Positions 12,562 to 24,794 of a stretch of 64,000 bases of DNA are shown here, one piece after another. The notes beneath the pieces were generated by a model, which had not been told where the DNA came from, ran no database searches, and saw only the letters and a list, made by a program, of their open reading frames with translations. Origin of the DNA: Nematopogon swammerdamellus (taxonomy: Eukaryota > Arthropoda > Insecta > Lepidoptera > Adelidae); the NCBI GenBank assembly GCA_946902875.1, contig OX336343.1, positions 15,299,596-15,363,595 of the forward strand, read 5' to 3'. Both the position numbers and the translations under genes were made by a program. The stretch's first letter is position 1. The number at the start of each line of letters is the position of its first letter.

Positions 12562-12772
12562 GTGCCACCAGGAAGTTAAGATGCGTGGGAAATATGCGAA
12601 ACTGTCTGCATTCCTAAGAAGGGACGTGAACTTTCGATCCAAAGTTTGTCGATAATTTAGCTTATTAAGTCATACAATTTATCGACAAACTTTCTAACGA
12701 AAGTTCACATCCCTTCTTAGGAATGCAGACAGTTTCGCATATTTCCCACGCATCATAACTTCCTGGTGGCAC
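12562..12772. mobile_element. Foldback MITE with TA target duplication
   Basis: Inverted arms start GTGCCACCAGGAAGTT and pair over nearly 90 bp (GCGTGGGAAATATGCGAAAC, CTGTCTGCATTCCTAAGAAG and more) around a short AT loop. TA flanks both ends (12560-12561 and 12773-12774), as for Tc1/mariner-mobilised elements. Noncoding, 211 bp. Confidence 0.85.
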
Positions 12773-12944
12773 TATAATATGTCTCAATAAGAGTGCCCTA
12801 TTGAAATTTTGTGGTATTTTTTTCTCGTGCAAGTGGCAACTCTGAAATTTGAAATGAACCTATGATTGTTCCGATTATTAAATAAAAATGGAGCGCTACA
12901 TAAACGAAGAACGTGTTATCATTGTGAAAACCCATTACAAAAAA

Positions 12945-13207
12945 CCGGCCAAGTTCGAATCGAACTCGCGCACTGAGGGTTCCGTATCGCCATGTCATGC
13001 GCCACTGACGCCATCTATGGCGTGTGTTATGAAATGCTTCATTTTAGTTCAAATTCATGATTAGTTAAAGTGCTTCATACTGTTGGTAGATGGCGCGCAT
13101 ACACTTTTTAGGGTTCCGTATCCGGTACGGGACCTTACTTACGGGCTTACTTACTTTCTTCTTTTTAAATACTAATTTCACGCGAGCAAAGCCACGGGTA
13201 AAAGCTA
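12945..13207. mobile_element. Non-autonomous element remnant with Helitron-type 3' end
   Basis: Starts with an AACCGGCCAAGTTCGAATCG / GAGGGTTCCGTA block recurring at 30213, 47033 and, inverted, 52978. It ends CACGCGAGCAAAGCCACGGG and CTAG (13204-13207) followed by T, a Helitron-type terminus. Confidence 0.5.
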
Positions 13208-13243
13208 GTATAAAATTTTTTTTATAAAAATTTTATACTAACT
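13206..13243. repeat. AT hairpin
   Basis: AGTATAAAATTTT and AAAATTTTATACT pair around a short T/A loop directly after the Helitron-type terminus, next to the satellite array. Confidence 0.6.
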
Positions 13244-13427
13244 ACAGCTTTTTCGAAAAAGCTTTTTATTATTTAAACGGTTTTATTTAGCTTGACTTAG
13301 TTTATTTGTTTCTATCTTTGTTTCAAATCTTGCGACAACTTTTTCCACTACTTCTACTGAACCGATTTTTATGAAACTTTGCACACACATTGAGTTCTCG
13401 TGACAATACAATATTATGATAATTTCA

Positions 13428-15685
13428 ACTTGGTAACGAGGGTCTGATGATGGAGTCAGGAGGTGGACAGTGGAACTCTTCAACCGTTACTAGTAACCCC
13501 ATCGAGTTTGGGCTCATTTGGTTGGTTTGGACGAGTGTCCCATACTTCTACCAATACACTTGGTGACGAGGGTCTGATGATGGAGTCAGGAGGTGTACAG
13601 TGGAACTCTTCAACCGTTACTAGTAACCCCCTCGAGTTTGGGCTCATATGTTTAGTTTGGACGAGTATCCCATACTTCTACCAATACACTTGGTGACGAG
13701 GGTCTGATGATGGAGTCAGGAGGTGTACAGTAGAACTCTTCAACCGTTACTAGTAACCCCCTCGAGTTTGGGCTCATTTGGTTGGTTTGGACGAGTGTCC
13801 CATACTTTTACCAATACACTTGGTGACGAGGGTCTGATGATGGAGTCAGAAGGTGTACAGTGGAACTCTTCAACCGTTACTAGTAACCCCCTCGAGTTTG
13901 GGCTCATTTGGTTTGTTTGGACGAGTGTCCCATACTTCTACCAATACACTTGGTGACGAGGGTCTGATGATGGAGTCAGGAGGTGTACAGTGGAACTCTT
14001 CAACCGTTACTAGTAACCCCTTCGAGTTTGGGCTCATATGGTTGGTTTGGACGAGTGTCCCATACTTTTACCAATACACTTGGTGACGAGGGTCTGATGA
14101 TGGAGTCAGAAGGTGTACAGTGGAACTCTTCAACCGTTACTAGTAACCCCCTCGAGTTTGGGCTCATTTGGTTTGTTTGGACGAGTGTCCCATACTTCTA
14201 CCAATACACTTGGTGACGAGGGTCTGATGATGGAGTCAGGAGGTGTACAGTGGAACTCTTCAACCGTTACTAGTAACCCCTTCGAGTTTGGGCTCATATG
14301 GTTGGTTTGGACGAGTGTCCCATACTTCTACCAATATAATTGGTGACGAGGGTCTGATGATGGAGTCAGGAGGTGTGCAGTGGAACTTTTCAACCGTTAC
14401 TAGTAACCCCCTCGAGTTTGGGCTCATTTGGTTTGTTTGGATGAGTGTCCCATAATTCTACCAATACACTTGGTGACGAGGGTCTGATGATGGAGTCAGG
14501 AGGTGCACAGTGGAACTCTTCAACTGTTACTACTAACCCCCTCGAGTTTGGGCTCATTTGGTTGGTTTGGACGAGTGTCCCATACTTCTCCCAATACACT
14601 TGGTGACCAGGGTCTGATGATGGAGTCAGGAGGTGTACAGTGGAACTCTTCAACCGTTACTAGTAACCCCCTCGAGTTTGGGCTCTTTTGGTTGGTTTGG
14701 ACGAGTGTCCCATACTTCTATCAATACACTTGTTGAAGAGGGTCTGATGATGGAGTCAGGAGGTGTACAGTGGAACTCTTCAACCATTACTAGTAACCCC
14801 CTCGAGTTTGGGCTCATTTGGTTGGTTTGGACGAGTGTCTCATACTTCTACCAATTCACTTGGTGACGAGGGTCTGATGATGGAGTCAGGAGGTGCACAG
14901 TGGAACTCTTCAACTGTTACTAGTAATCCCCTCGAGTTTGGGCTCATTTGCTTGGTTTGGACGAGTGTCCCATAATTCTCCCAATACACTTGGTGACGAG
15001 GGTCTGATGATGGAGTCAGGAGGTGTACAGTGGAACTCTTCAACCGTTACTAGTAACCCTCTCGAGTTTGGGCTCTTTTGGTTTGTTTGGACGAGTGTCC
15101 CATACTTTTATCAATACACTTGGTGACGAGGGTCTGATGATGGAGTCAGGAGGTGTACAGTGGAACTCTTCAACCGTTACTAGTAACCCCTCGAGTTTGG
15201 GCTCATTTGGTTTGTTTGGACGAGTGTCCCATACTTCTACCAATACACTTAGTGACGAGGGTCTGATGATGGAGTCAGGAGGTGCACAGTGGAACTCTTC
15301 AACTGTTACTAGTAACCCCCTCGAGTTTGGGCTCATTTGGTTGGTTTGGACGAGTGTCCCATACTTCTCCCAATACACTTGGTGACGAGGGTCTGATGAT
15401 GGAGTCAGGAGGTGTACAGTGGAACTCTTCAACCGTTACTAGTAACCCCCTCGAGTTTGGGCTCGTTTGGTTGGTTTGGACGAGTGTCCCTACTTCTACC
15501 AATACACTTGTTGGCGAGGGTCTAATGATGGATTCAGGAGGTGGACAGTGGAACTCTTCAACTGTTACTAGTAACCCCCTCGAATTTGGGCTCATTTGGT
15601 TGGTTTGGACGAGTGACCCATACTTCTACCAATACACTTGGTGACGAGGATCTGATTATGGAGGCAGGAGGTGGACTGTTGAACT
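13428..15685. repeat. 130-bp satellite array, ~17 units
   Basis: Head-to-tail units of 130 bp (two of 129 bp). Each carries GGTCTGATGATGGAGTCAGG, CTAGTAACCCCCTCGAGTTT, and TGGACGAGTGTCCCATACTT. Seventeen full units and a decayed last one are seen, at 13441, 13570, 13700 and so on to 15648. 130 is not a multiple of three, so frames shift from unit to unit and open frames of about 77 residues recur on both strands. They are shadows of the period, not genes. Units around 13700-14340 alternate between two types, suggesting a 260-bp dimer. Confidence 0.95.
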
Positions 15686-15724
15686 TAAATAAAACAAAAA
15701 TAAGGATCAGGATATTTGTTTGAA

Positions 15725-15895
15725 TCCACCCAAGTTAAGGTTTCTGTATTGTCCCGAGAACTGTGTGGCGGTAGGGTGGCTAAAAATGATACGTTGTTAG
15801 CGATACACCACCCAAGTCAACGTTTGAAACGTGCCGAGGACTGTGTGGCATTAGGGTGGATAAAAATTATACGTCGTTAGCGTTTCAACTTCAAG
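15725..15895 (+). repeat. Tandem pair of ~85-bp units
   Basis: CCACCCAAGTTAAGG and CCACCCAAGTCAACG each lead into a shared GAACTGTGTGGC / GGACTGTGTGGC, TAGGGTGG and a TACGT.GTTAGCG end. Directly follows the satellite. Confidence 0.65.
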
Positions 15896-16035
15896 GCTGG
15901 CCACATCTTGTTGTATGAGAGCCTTGCGCCACTACATGGACCTCAGGGAGGGGGTTGTCTGTTATTGGTCTAATACTCGTGGGAACAACATGAAAGAAAA
16001 AAATTATAAAAAAAATCAAACTAAAAACGAGTAAA

Positions 16036-16611
16036 TAAAAAAATAGGTAAAAAAACTTTTAAGTTAAACGGTTTTATTAAAAAAAAAACAGCTGTACAAA
16101 AAATTTAAAAAAAATCAGCTATACAAAAACTAGAAAATAATAAGGACACAAACCTGGGCCTTCTTAAGATTTTACGTCTGGGTAAGAAATCGTCAATACT
16201 AGCGTGCTGTCTTCTCATGTCGGATGCCAAAGGGCACTTTTTGTCGCTGCGTCAGCGGAATAAGTAATAAATTGAGACTTTTAACAGACTAATATAAAAA
16301 CGTGGGGCGTATAATATACGTAATAACATGCGCCCCACGTTTTTATATTAGTCTGTTAAAAGTCTCAATTTATTACTTATTCCGCTGACGCAGCGACACA
16401 AAGTGCTCTTTGGCATCCGACATGAGAAGACAGCACGCTAGTATTGACGATTTCTTACCCAGACGTAAAATCTTAAGAAGGCCCAGGTTTGTGTCCTTAT
16501 AATTTTCTAGTTTTTGTATAGCTGATTTTTTTCAAATTTCTTGTACAGCTGTTTTTTTTTTTTAATAAAACCGTTTAACTTAAAAGTTTTTTTACCTATT
16601 TTTTTTTTTAA
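16036..16611. repeat. Large near-perfect palindrome
   Basis: Arms of about 275 bp (16036-16309 and 16331-16611) around a 21-bp spacer. The outer ends pair TAGGTAAAAAAACTTTTAAG with its complement, and the inner ends pair ACGTGGGGCG with CGCCCCACGT. There are only a few mismatches or small indels. Noncoding; best read as a foldback transposon or long-TIR MITE. No clear target duplication was found. Confidence 0.85.
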
Positions 16612-16614
16612 CAA

Positions 16615-19600
16615 TGGATAGCAACCAACTGATCTTATTATACGATCTACTCGGCTTCCCTCGATATAAAGTTGTGTTCCTGTTTGTACATCCAACGAAG
16701 AATAAATCCCGTGTCCTCACCTCACCGCACCCTGGATCAAAAAGTTACTTGACCACTGCAAATCGGCCCCAGCGCCACTCAGCCTCGGTGTCTTGTGGCT
16801 AGTTACCTCAGTTTGTTAGCCTATGTAAATGACAGCATCAAAGCCCTGAGCCCTCAAATTAACAAGGAAGTTCGACCGCTATCGTTTGCAATGTAAATAG
16901 GTAGTTGTTCTTTCTCAGCTCGCCGGAGTCTGTTTGAGTTGGCAGGCGGCTGCGGGGTGAGGGGGAAAGGGGAAGGGGATGAATGAGGACGAAGAGCTGA
17001 TTACGACAATCAAACTTACAAATATTTGGGTCAAGTTTCGGTAGGCTCGAGCTAAATGTTGGAGGAACTTCTATCTTAAAGTCTGGAAGTTTATATAATT
17101 CAGTCTGAATTTATGTAATTCAATTTTGAATTGTTCCTGCCCTACTTTTGAGTAGTGCAGATGGGTGTGGTAGTTTGATTAGTATGTGTGTGTGCTTGGG
17201 GGGCGATGTTTTGTTACTTTTCAACTAAAGGACCATAGTCACTAGAAACTTAGATGACTCAGGCAAAACCATTATTCATGTATTTTTTAGGTTTCCGTAT
17301 CCCGTACTGAAGCCTATTACTAAGCCTACGCCACCGTCTGTCTGTCTGTTTGCCCTACTGCTGGTTCTCCCCTAGTACATTAACATCATAAAAAGGGTAA
17401 TGAAAATAAACCATAGGAAATATGAAGCATGAGTTAGAAGAATACAAATAAAATGCTATAAATAAAAATGTCTACAGTGCCGTTAGAAATATGAACACCG
17501 GAAAAGGTTTTCTACGGAGACAGCCCATCATTTTTCTTCCGGAGAATTGCGCGGGAAAAGGCGGCTGAAAAACAAGCGCGCTGAACCATAAGGCGGTTCG
17601 ACATCGCCCTTAGACAGTTTTCACAGTGTTTAGGCAATTCAATTGAATGAAGTTTTTTTAACCTTATTTTTTAATGAGCAACTTTGGTACGCAGTGTCTA
17701 TGTCAGAAGTTGAAATGGGCCAATGATTAATGGCATTGAGAATTCACTTTTCTGATAATTTAGTAATATATAATTTGGTTACTTATAATTTTATTTAGTG
17801 TTTATTTGTAATTTATTTAGGATTTTTGTGAATATCGTACTGACGGTGTCTACTGATGACAACCACAACTTTTTGTGCTCTTATTTTCTAAGTATAAATT
17901 AAAGGAAAATACAATGGGAAATGAAAAATATTCAAGACATTTTACAGGGGTATCAATAAATACTGTAAGGTACTTTGTACTCTGTTGGAGCAGTCGGTGT
18001 ATAATGTTTGGAAGTTCTTGAGCATATAGGTAGGTATTTAAAAAATTGTGTCAAAGGTAAAAATAATATTATATGAATTAAGTTTATGCCCTCGGTTTCG
18101 CGCGCACGACATTGGTCAAAGTCACATTTGTATGGATTGACTACTCTCAGTGTATGAAACTGTTCAGTACTCACCCGAAGTAGATAGCGTGATCATATAT
18201 ATCATAAAGCGATCTTAATAAGTTGCTGATCTAGATCTTACGCAATTATGATTTGTAGTTTTCTAATAAATCGCAAACATAAATCTGCGGTAAGACAGAC
18301 AGACAGACGCAACATTATTTAATTTTCTTAAGCTTCTAAGCTTCTTTAGCTTTTCCTTTTCTGAATATACAGGAAGAGTGCCTTTGGTTGCCATCCTGAT
18401 AAAATATATTTTAGAAATCGACTTACTTAATGACGGTCGACATATTCTGAGAGTACCTTAGTAGAATCTCTGCTAGGTGCAGGCAGACTGCGGTTTCCTT
18501 CTTTTGATTATACATTTTACTTTCAATATTTGTTTAACGTTTCGTTACAGACCGTAAACAGTTAACGATGTGTTTGCGTATTCATTATATTACCATGGGG
18601 AGAAAATAAAATACGGAATGAAACAAAGGAAAAGGTTGAATTACACGGAGAATATGCATAAATATGTTATTACAAATTAATTGTCACATTATGTGAACGT
18701 CGTTGTTTTATTAGGATTTCGTAGATAAATACCGGGAACCCTTTTAGACACAATGTATGTCCGTTCGTCTAATAACTTATTCGAGATTGATTAACAAATG
18801 ACATGCTTGGATGGTATTTTTTAAATTGTATTATTTTACGAATTAAATAGTTTTATTTACACCAATATTTGGTTTCAGATTTTTGTACACAATAAACAAA
18901 AAATACAGATATTTTACATGTATTTATTTTATGAAACTCAAATAGTTTGATTTGTGCTATAATATAATTTTAGTATTTATAATTTCAACTCCTCTTCTAT
19001 CTATTCAGCGTCTATGCAATATGCGGTTTGAACACAGAGCATCAAATACCTACCGCGCGCGCCCCCTACTAGAGGCGCCCTAAGCGATAATATTTGAAAC
19101 CCAAAAACTAGACGCAGTGATGCTAGCGCTTCGTATGTGTGTGTGCTAGTATCGACACTACACACAAAGAGGAGCAAGTTAGGCACAATTAAACAAAACA
19201 ACAAAACAAATGGTTAAACAAATGCACACGCACAACACACATATGTAAGTCATAGGCCACGCCCACAGGCTTCAACGGCCTTGTAGGGAAATCGCGCTCA
19301 GGGCGCCTCAAGGAGGGGGGGGGGGGGCGCATTTGATGCTCTGTGGGTTTGAAGGTATTGATGAATGGACACGGAAATCTGTAGTCTGTTTTTTGCAAGA
19401 CGGAGCAGAGTGATGTTTGAAGTGTTGCCAGTTTCCGTCAAATTTTAAATGGTCATGTAGTTATCGATTGATTAACTAATGAAATGCTGTAAACTCGAAT
19501 TTACCTAATTTTGGATTCAATTGGCAAAGTCTTCAGCTAATTTTAACTCGAAAGGCTTAAGTTGGCCGCACCACACGTAGCGCATATCTGTGAAGGTGTG

Positions 19601-19830
19601 TGTACACTAGTAATATGTGTCGTGAAAGTGATACGAGAAAGAAAATCAATGTAATTTCACTTTATGTATTGTTAGGACTTTCAAGTCGCATTGTAACTAA
19701 CACAAAACATTATTAATTCGATAAAAGTCTATAGTATTTTTATACACTACTATCACTAGTTGTGTGAAGCGTAAACGTAAGCAAAGAAACCAATTAGGTA
19801 TATTTTTCATAAAATGTCAGAAAATAAAAC
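16615..19830. other. Gene-poor intergenic stretch
   Basis: No supportable gene. It includes a short GTTTCCGTATCCCGTAC repeat end near 17287 with CTGTCTGTCTGT, and GC-richer blocks at 16900-16990 and 17500-17640 that may be regulatory (inference). Confidence 0.4.
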
Positions 19831-19831
19831 T

Positions 19832-20203
19832 TTTTTATGGAAACTGACACGGTTGGCTACATCACCTATACAACATCTATGATGTCAACCCATAGCACCG
19901 GGTGAACTAGGTGTCATGTCAGTGCTTCCCTTTATTTTAATGTCGGGTACACTGAACGGACGGAAAAACGAACTATTTACATAGCCGTTTCGACCGTACC
20001 GAGTGCGGTAGTACCAACCCAGGCGGGATAAACCCTACCACCTAGTAAGGTAAGAAGGGAAAGGACCTACAGTTTTATGTGGAATCCGAACCACGGTCAG
20101 CCTCTAACGGTCGAGCGGTCACTCATCCAAGTACCTACTGACCGCGCTCAGGGTTACTTAACTTACAGTCGACCGACCGCACCACTGAGCTACCGAGGTT
20201 GAC
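19832..20203 (-). mobile_element. Full-length SINE with tRNA-like and 5S-like head
   Basis: Reverse-oriented. Read on the minus strand it starts GGTAGCTCAGTGGTGCGGTC (tRNA A-box type), continues through a diverged 5S-like AAGTA.CCCTGAGCGCGGTCAG block and a GGTTCGGATTCC B box, then the standard body and A-rich tail. Confidence 0.85.
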
Positions 20204-20374
20204 ATATTTACAATTATGTTATGTACTTAAGTATGTTTTTTGTAAGTTTCTATTTTGTTTAATTTATTATTGATATTTTGGTCTATTGAGTAGTGGTAGT
20301 TTTTCAGTTTTTATTATTCCATCTTTTGAATAAATAATTGATAGCTAATGATAATGTCTTCGTGCCTTACTTAC

Positions 20375-20500
20375 TGCTTGATAGTTATCTGGTCTTAATG
20401 CTTTGCTAAACGTGGAGGTTGGTGTTGTCCTGTAATCATAACACAGATTACTCTGCTTACCCCGAGTGTCGGGAATCGGGATACAGCGTGTGGTATGTAT
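20375..20500 (+). repeat. Dispersed repeat (CTAAACGTGG...ATTACTCTGC type)
   Basis: Shares TGCTAAACGTGG, GGTTGGTGTTG and GATTACTCTGCTTACCC with copies at 24205, 36950, and reversed at 38020 and 55795. Noncoding and of unknown class, possibly the 3' part of an RTE-like LINE. Confidence 0.6.
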
Positions 20501-22235
20501 AGCCTGCTTATTTAAAGAAAGGGATTGAAAATGTCGGCGTTTTATGGCTGTACAGTCGGCAGGCAAATTTTTTTTTTCATAGTATTTTTTTTTTATTCGC
20601 AACTTTTTATCTTTGAACAATTGCTTTACTTTCTTTAGACGGAAATACTGTGTGAGCGTGAGGCAAATAGGAACGCCGCCATTTTCAATCCCTTTCTTTA
20701 AATAACCAGGTAGTATGTATGTATACATGTATCTATGAATTCGGAATGATTAGCTGTTGAGTATCACGGAGCATTTATGAGAATGATTTATGAGAACGTC
20801 CGCTAAACTTTAAAAAGAAATAACACAACTACGTTCAACAATCCACATTTAACCTCAAGATCCTCCCTGAAGTGTTCATCCCAAACCAAGAATCCAAGAG
20901 ATTGTGGTAGCTCTGGAAGCGACGTTATTTTTACGAACCAATTCCCCGCCCTCCCACGTACTTTTCTTTCAAAATCACGTTCCATTTAAACTGCCTCGAT
21001 ATCCTTAATGTTAATTTTAATCGGAATTATTCCGAACAATTCTGCTTTCTCAATTTGTTGGGCCACTTTATATCATCACGCCCCGCGCCCCACACCCCAC
21101 CCCCTCACAGCCACCCGTCTTCCATCAGATCAACCCCCCAACCCCCTCCCACTCTCCGTCGGCACGGGGATGATTTTAATCCAAATGCGATTATCGTACC
21201 TTTTCATCCTCCCGATTAAATTAATTCGCAGAGGGAACGCGGGTTTGAACATGAGGATAGTCCAACGGGCGACTTGTTTCAACATGACAGTGCCTACTCA
21301 TATTCGGCATTAAATTCTGCTTCGGCCCCGACATTATCTAACTGCGAGCGACGCGTTTGCGCGAAATAAAAATCCGACAACCAACGCAGATAAACGAAAT
21401 CAAACACTATTTAGAACATTTTGACTAACATATAAGTCAATGTTTAATGTTTAATTGTTTAATGTACATTGTAGTTGTTAAGTTCCTGAAATAAATTAAT
21501 AAATAAAAATATATAAATTAACCTAATAATACGAAAAGAAGGATCATTCTCAGTAGATCTATTGGCCAGATCCATGATGGATCTAGTGAGATATGTGTTT
21601 CTCATTAGATCCAGTTATATAAAAACTGGATCTATTGAGAATTTTCATTATCAATATCAATATTATCAGTGAAGGTTATTCGAACCTCTACAAGAAGATT
21701 CTCCTTCAAATTTGGGACAAAATAGGCAATACTGAACCTAGGAAAAATATACACTTGATTTTACATAACATTGTGTTTTGATTTTACATAAGACTGTGTA
21801 TGAAGAATGTGCATTTTTGATCTATTGTCTTACGTTATTTGCAACTTAACCTAGCAAAAAAATCTCTAATAATTGATCCAGGTCACATCAAACACAATAT
21901 TCAAGACGAAGTGACGACTGCTGAAGTAATGACTACAGCACAATTCTTCGACATAGGACCTATTCACACATTGTCTTACAGAGCTCTTATAGACAGCTGA
22001 CGAAGCAATGTGTCGTGCTGGCTCAGTAATCGGCAAAATAAGTAAGCACTAGCTAAATGAGGATGCGACTGAGGGGATTGTAAAACTCGTTAAATTACTA
22101 AGATAGCGGAGAAATTATGAAATATCGTGAACCTTGAGAAATGCAACTGTATGGAAGAGAACTTTGATTCAACCACAAACACCACAAAGAGTCAACTTTG
22201 TGGTGATCCTCGGGATTGATTTAATAAAATAAGTT
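20500..22235. other. No gene recognised
   Basis: AT-rich, except a C-rich tract at 21080-21150. The segment 20800-21060 has balanced composition and no repeat signature and is a candidate conserved noncoding region. Confidence 0.35.
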
Positions 22236-22239
22236 ACTT

Positions 22240-22468
22240 AAAAGTTAAATTACAAATTTAAAAAACCCCCGACTCTTAAAAAGTCAAAAATAATTTCCGT
22301 TTACTTACTTAAAGGAGTCGGTAGACCGCTAAGTAAATTCCCGCGCAACTTTTGAGTCTTTATATTTAATTTACTTAGCGGTCCCCCGACTCCTTTAAGT
22401 AAGTAAACGGAAATTATTTTTGACTTTTTAAGAGTCGGGGGTTTTTTAAATTTGTAATTTAACTTTTA
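22240..22468. mobile_element. Hairpin MITE, copy 1
   Basis: Inverted arms with CCCCCGACTCTTAAAAAGTC, AATTTCCGTTTACTTACTTA and AGACCGCTAAGTAAATT pair with their complements across a short loop. A second full copy is at 46031-46263 and a cut-off copy at the window end. Downstream at 22700-22735 a GTCGGGGGTTAAAAA end could be the distal inverted terminus of a larger element starting here. Confidence 0.8.
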
Positions 22469-22659
22469 TTTCAAGCTTTTTAAAAAAAACCGCATGCAAA
22501 TCGGTCCACTTTTGAAGATAATAATTTTTTTTATTACTTAATTACTTAATTACTTGATTACAAACATAGCTAAGAACCATCCCGATTAAACAGGCTTCCT
22601 AATAAAAAAAACCGCATCCAAATCGGTCCATCCGTTTGGGAGCTACGATGCCACAGACA

Positions 22660-22660
<1 letters not shown>

Positions 22661-22692
<32 letters not shown>
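22661..22692. repeat. (AC)n microsatellite
   Basis: About 16 AC dinucleotides, bounded by CAGACAG and GTCAAAC. Confidence 0.9.
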
Positions 22693-22696
<4 letters not shown>

Positions 22697-22739
22697 AACT
22701 TATAACACCCCTCCGTTTTTTTCGTCGGGGGTTAAAAAC

Positions 22740-23760
22740 AACTGGTGAAATAATAATGATATGTATTCCTTGAAAAGTAAAGATAACTGACTGCCCTGCT
22801 TATAACAATGAAAATTTTATTTGAAAACTATGAACGTACTTCAAATTTGATCAACTAAGATAAAACAATTGTTTACTTAACCATATTTAAAAAAAAAAAA
22901 CAACGAAATAGCTTATAAACATTTGATTACTTATAGTTCACTCCAGGAAGTACCTACTATTCCAGAGGTACTGAACTTCGAAAGCGAAGCATTGTAAAAT
23001 CATACATGGAGAATAATCAGATAAAGCGAAATAAAATTAATTCAACGGGCAAATATCAACGATTGCCCAATTTTTTCCAGCGATTGGTTCCTTTCATAAA
23101 AATGGCAGCAATCGCGACCGAGTCTCCGTGATTCATATGAATGCTAATGGAGCGGTGTCCACATTTCTTTCAGCGATATCGAGAGCTGACGCCACCGATG
23201 TAATGAATACGTTATTGACAAAGAGATGAGAACATAAGCCTCGTGGGGATTAGTACCGCGTCGGTAGGCGGCAGGAAGGGATGAAATTCGACGCCGGCAT
23301 GTCGGATCGACGAGAACTTCTAAATGGAAAATTGTCGATCAACAGCGGATAATCGTTCCTCGTGATTAAATATTTCGATTTAAATGAACCCGCAAGGAGA
23401 AAGTTCGCTTTGTGTTTGTAATCCGTCTGTGGAGTTCGGAACGACGTATCAATCATCAAAGGATTTCAAATCTCTGTTACGTCGCATTTGTGAAGACATA
23501 GCATTAGTATGTTAGCAGAAGGGCGTCATACTGTGTCACAGTATGACGGTGCTATACTCTTATTAGTCATAAGTAAAATCGTTTAGTCGTTTCCGTGGTT
23601 CGAACACATAATTGACAAGCCTATAAATACGTATGAAACATATTTTGATAACAACGTTCATTTTGCTGCACATCGCAAGCGCACAGAACACGACATGGTA
23701 ATGACGACGGTATTGTCAACACAATATTTGCAAATACTCAATAGTCTTAATTTGTTATAG
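22740..23760. other. Unassigned intergenic sequence
   Basis: No gene seen. The part at 23041-23480 has even composition and no repeat signature, unlike its surroundings, and is a candidate conserved noncoding block. Confidence 0.35.
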
Positions 23761-23761
23761 C

Positions 23762-23832
23762 TTTTTTTTATGTAATCCGGTATGAGTGGCTGAGTCTGAG
23801 GGGCCAAAGCACATGCTGCATGAGCTTCTCGC
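23762..23832 (+). repeat. Dispersed repeat end, copy 1
   Basis: T-run, then TATGTAATCCGGTAT, GTGGCTGAGTC and GGGGCCAAAGCACATGCT, matching 24601-24683. Confidence 0.6.
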
Positions 23833-24204
23833 AGTCTGGTAAAAAAATACGTATCATATACATCTTAGAAAAATACATTGACCACTGAGTTGATATCGTT
23901 GATTCTGTCGAAACTAACCCAAATACAGTGGCTGCAACGGAGCTCTTCATTCAATAACCCCGTGGATACCACATTGTGATGGCTCGTGCAGCGGTCGTGC
24001 CGCGCTGCCGCCCACGGTGAATGTTTGTGCTAGCAGTAGTCGGTAGTAGGTGCATCACATAGTATGTTGTGTGGTCATTGAAATCTCTAATAGCAGCGTT
24101 TGGATAGCAGGTGCTACATCGATGCAGATAACCTACATCGGTATAGAGCTAATAATTGATGTAGGTATAGGAATAAGTAAGCAGAGTAAGTAGAGAGTAT
24201 GTCC

Positions 24205-24265
24205 GATTACTCTGCTTACCCCGATTGTCGGGATTCAGCGTGTGTGATATGTCTGTATGTATGTA
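24205..24265 (+). repeat. Dispersed repeat fragment (ATTACTCTGC type)
   Basis: CCGATTACTCTGCTTACCCC and TGTCGGGATTCAGCGTGTG, the end of the family seen at 20375. Confidence 0.55.
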
Positions 24266-24600
24266 GGAATAAGTTGACTAATACTAGATACAGTACAGAA
24301 TACGGATTGCCCCATGCGAATCAAATCATAATTCAAATCGTAAATTGAACCACACAGTTAGGATATATTATTATGGAGAACATAGATTTGACCTGCGATT
24401 CTTATTGGAGTCGGAACGCCAACTCCATGAAACGGAGTCATAAAAATTTACGAGAAGTACCTATGTAAATGCCATATGCCATACTTACTTCAAAATTAAA
24501 ATGTATGTAATACAGTATGTATTCTACCTACGATACAGCCTCCGGGCTAGTTTAGGAAGAAAATGCAGGGTAGGTCTAACTTCTTGGTCTTGTGTTGTAT

Positions 24601-24683
24601 TTTTTTATGTAATCCGGTATGGTTGGCTGAGTCGAAGGGGCCAAAGCACATGCTCCGACCAGCCAATAACACCTCCGAGAAGG
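24601..24683 (+). repeat. Dispersed repeat end, copy 2
   Basis: Second copy of the T-run / ATCCGGTATGGTTGGCTGAG / GGCCAAAGCACATGCTCC block. It continues into CCAATAACACCTCC, also seen diverged near 5035. Confidence 0.6.
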
Positions 24684-24737
24684 TAGGTGCCATACCGGAG
24701 ACTTCCCTGGATTGCTGACTTGATCGTTAGTCGGCTG

Positions 24738-24790
24738 GTCTTGTATTGTGTTGTGTTGTGTTTTGTTGTATTGTATTGTATATATATGCA
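24738..24790. repeat. TTGTA/TTGTG simple repeat
   Basis: Imperfect pentanucleotide tract ending in an alternating TA run. Confidence 0.75.
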
Positions 24791-24794
24791 TATT

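Noticed and set aside
13463..15723. Repeated ~77-residue open frames on both strands suggesting a repetitive protein
   Set aside because: They come from the 130-bp satellite. The period is not divisible by three, so no frame runs through the array, and both strands look equally open.
20345..20728. 127-codon minus-strand open frame
   Set aside because: It overlaps a dispersed repeat and low-complexity lysine/phenylalanine codons; no protein family is recognisable.
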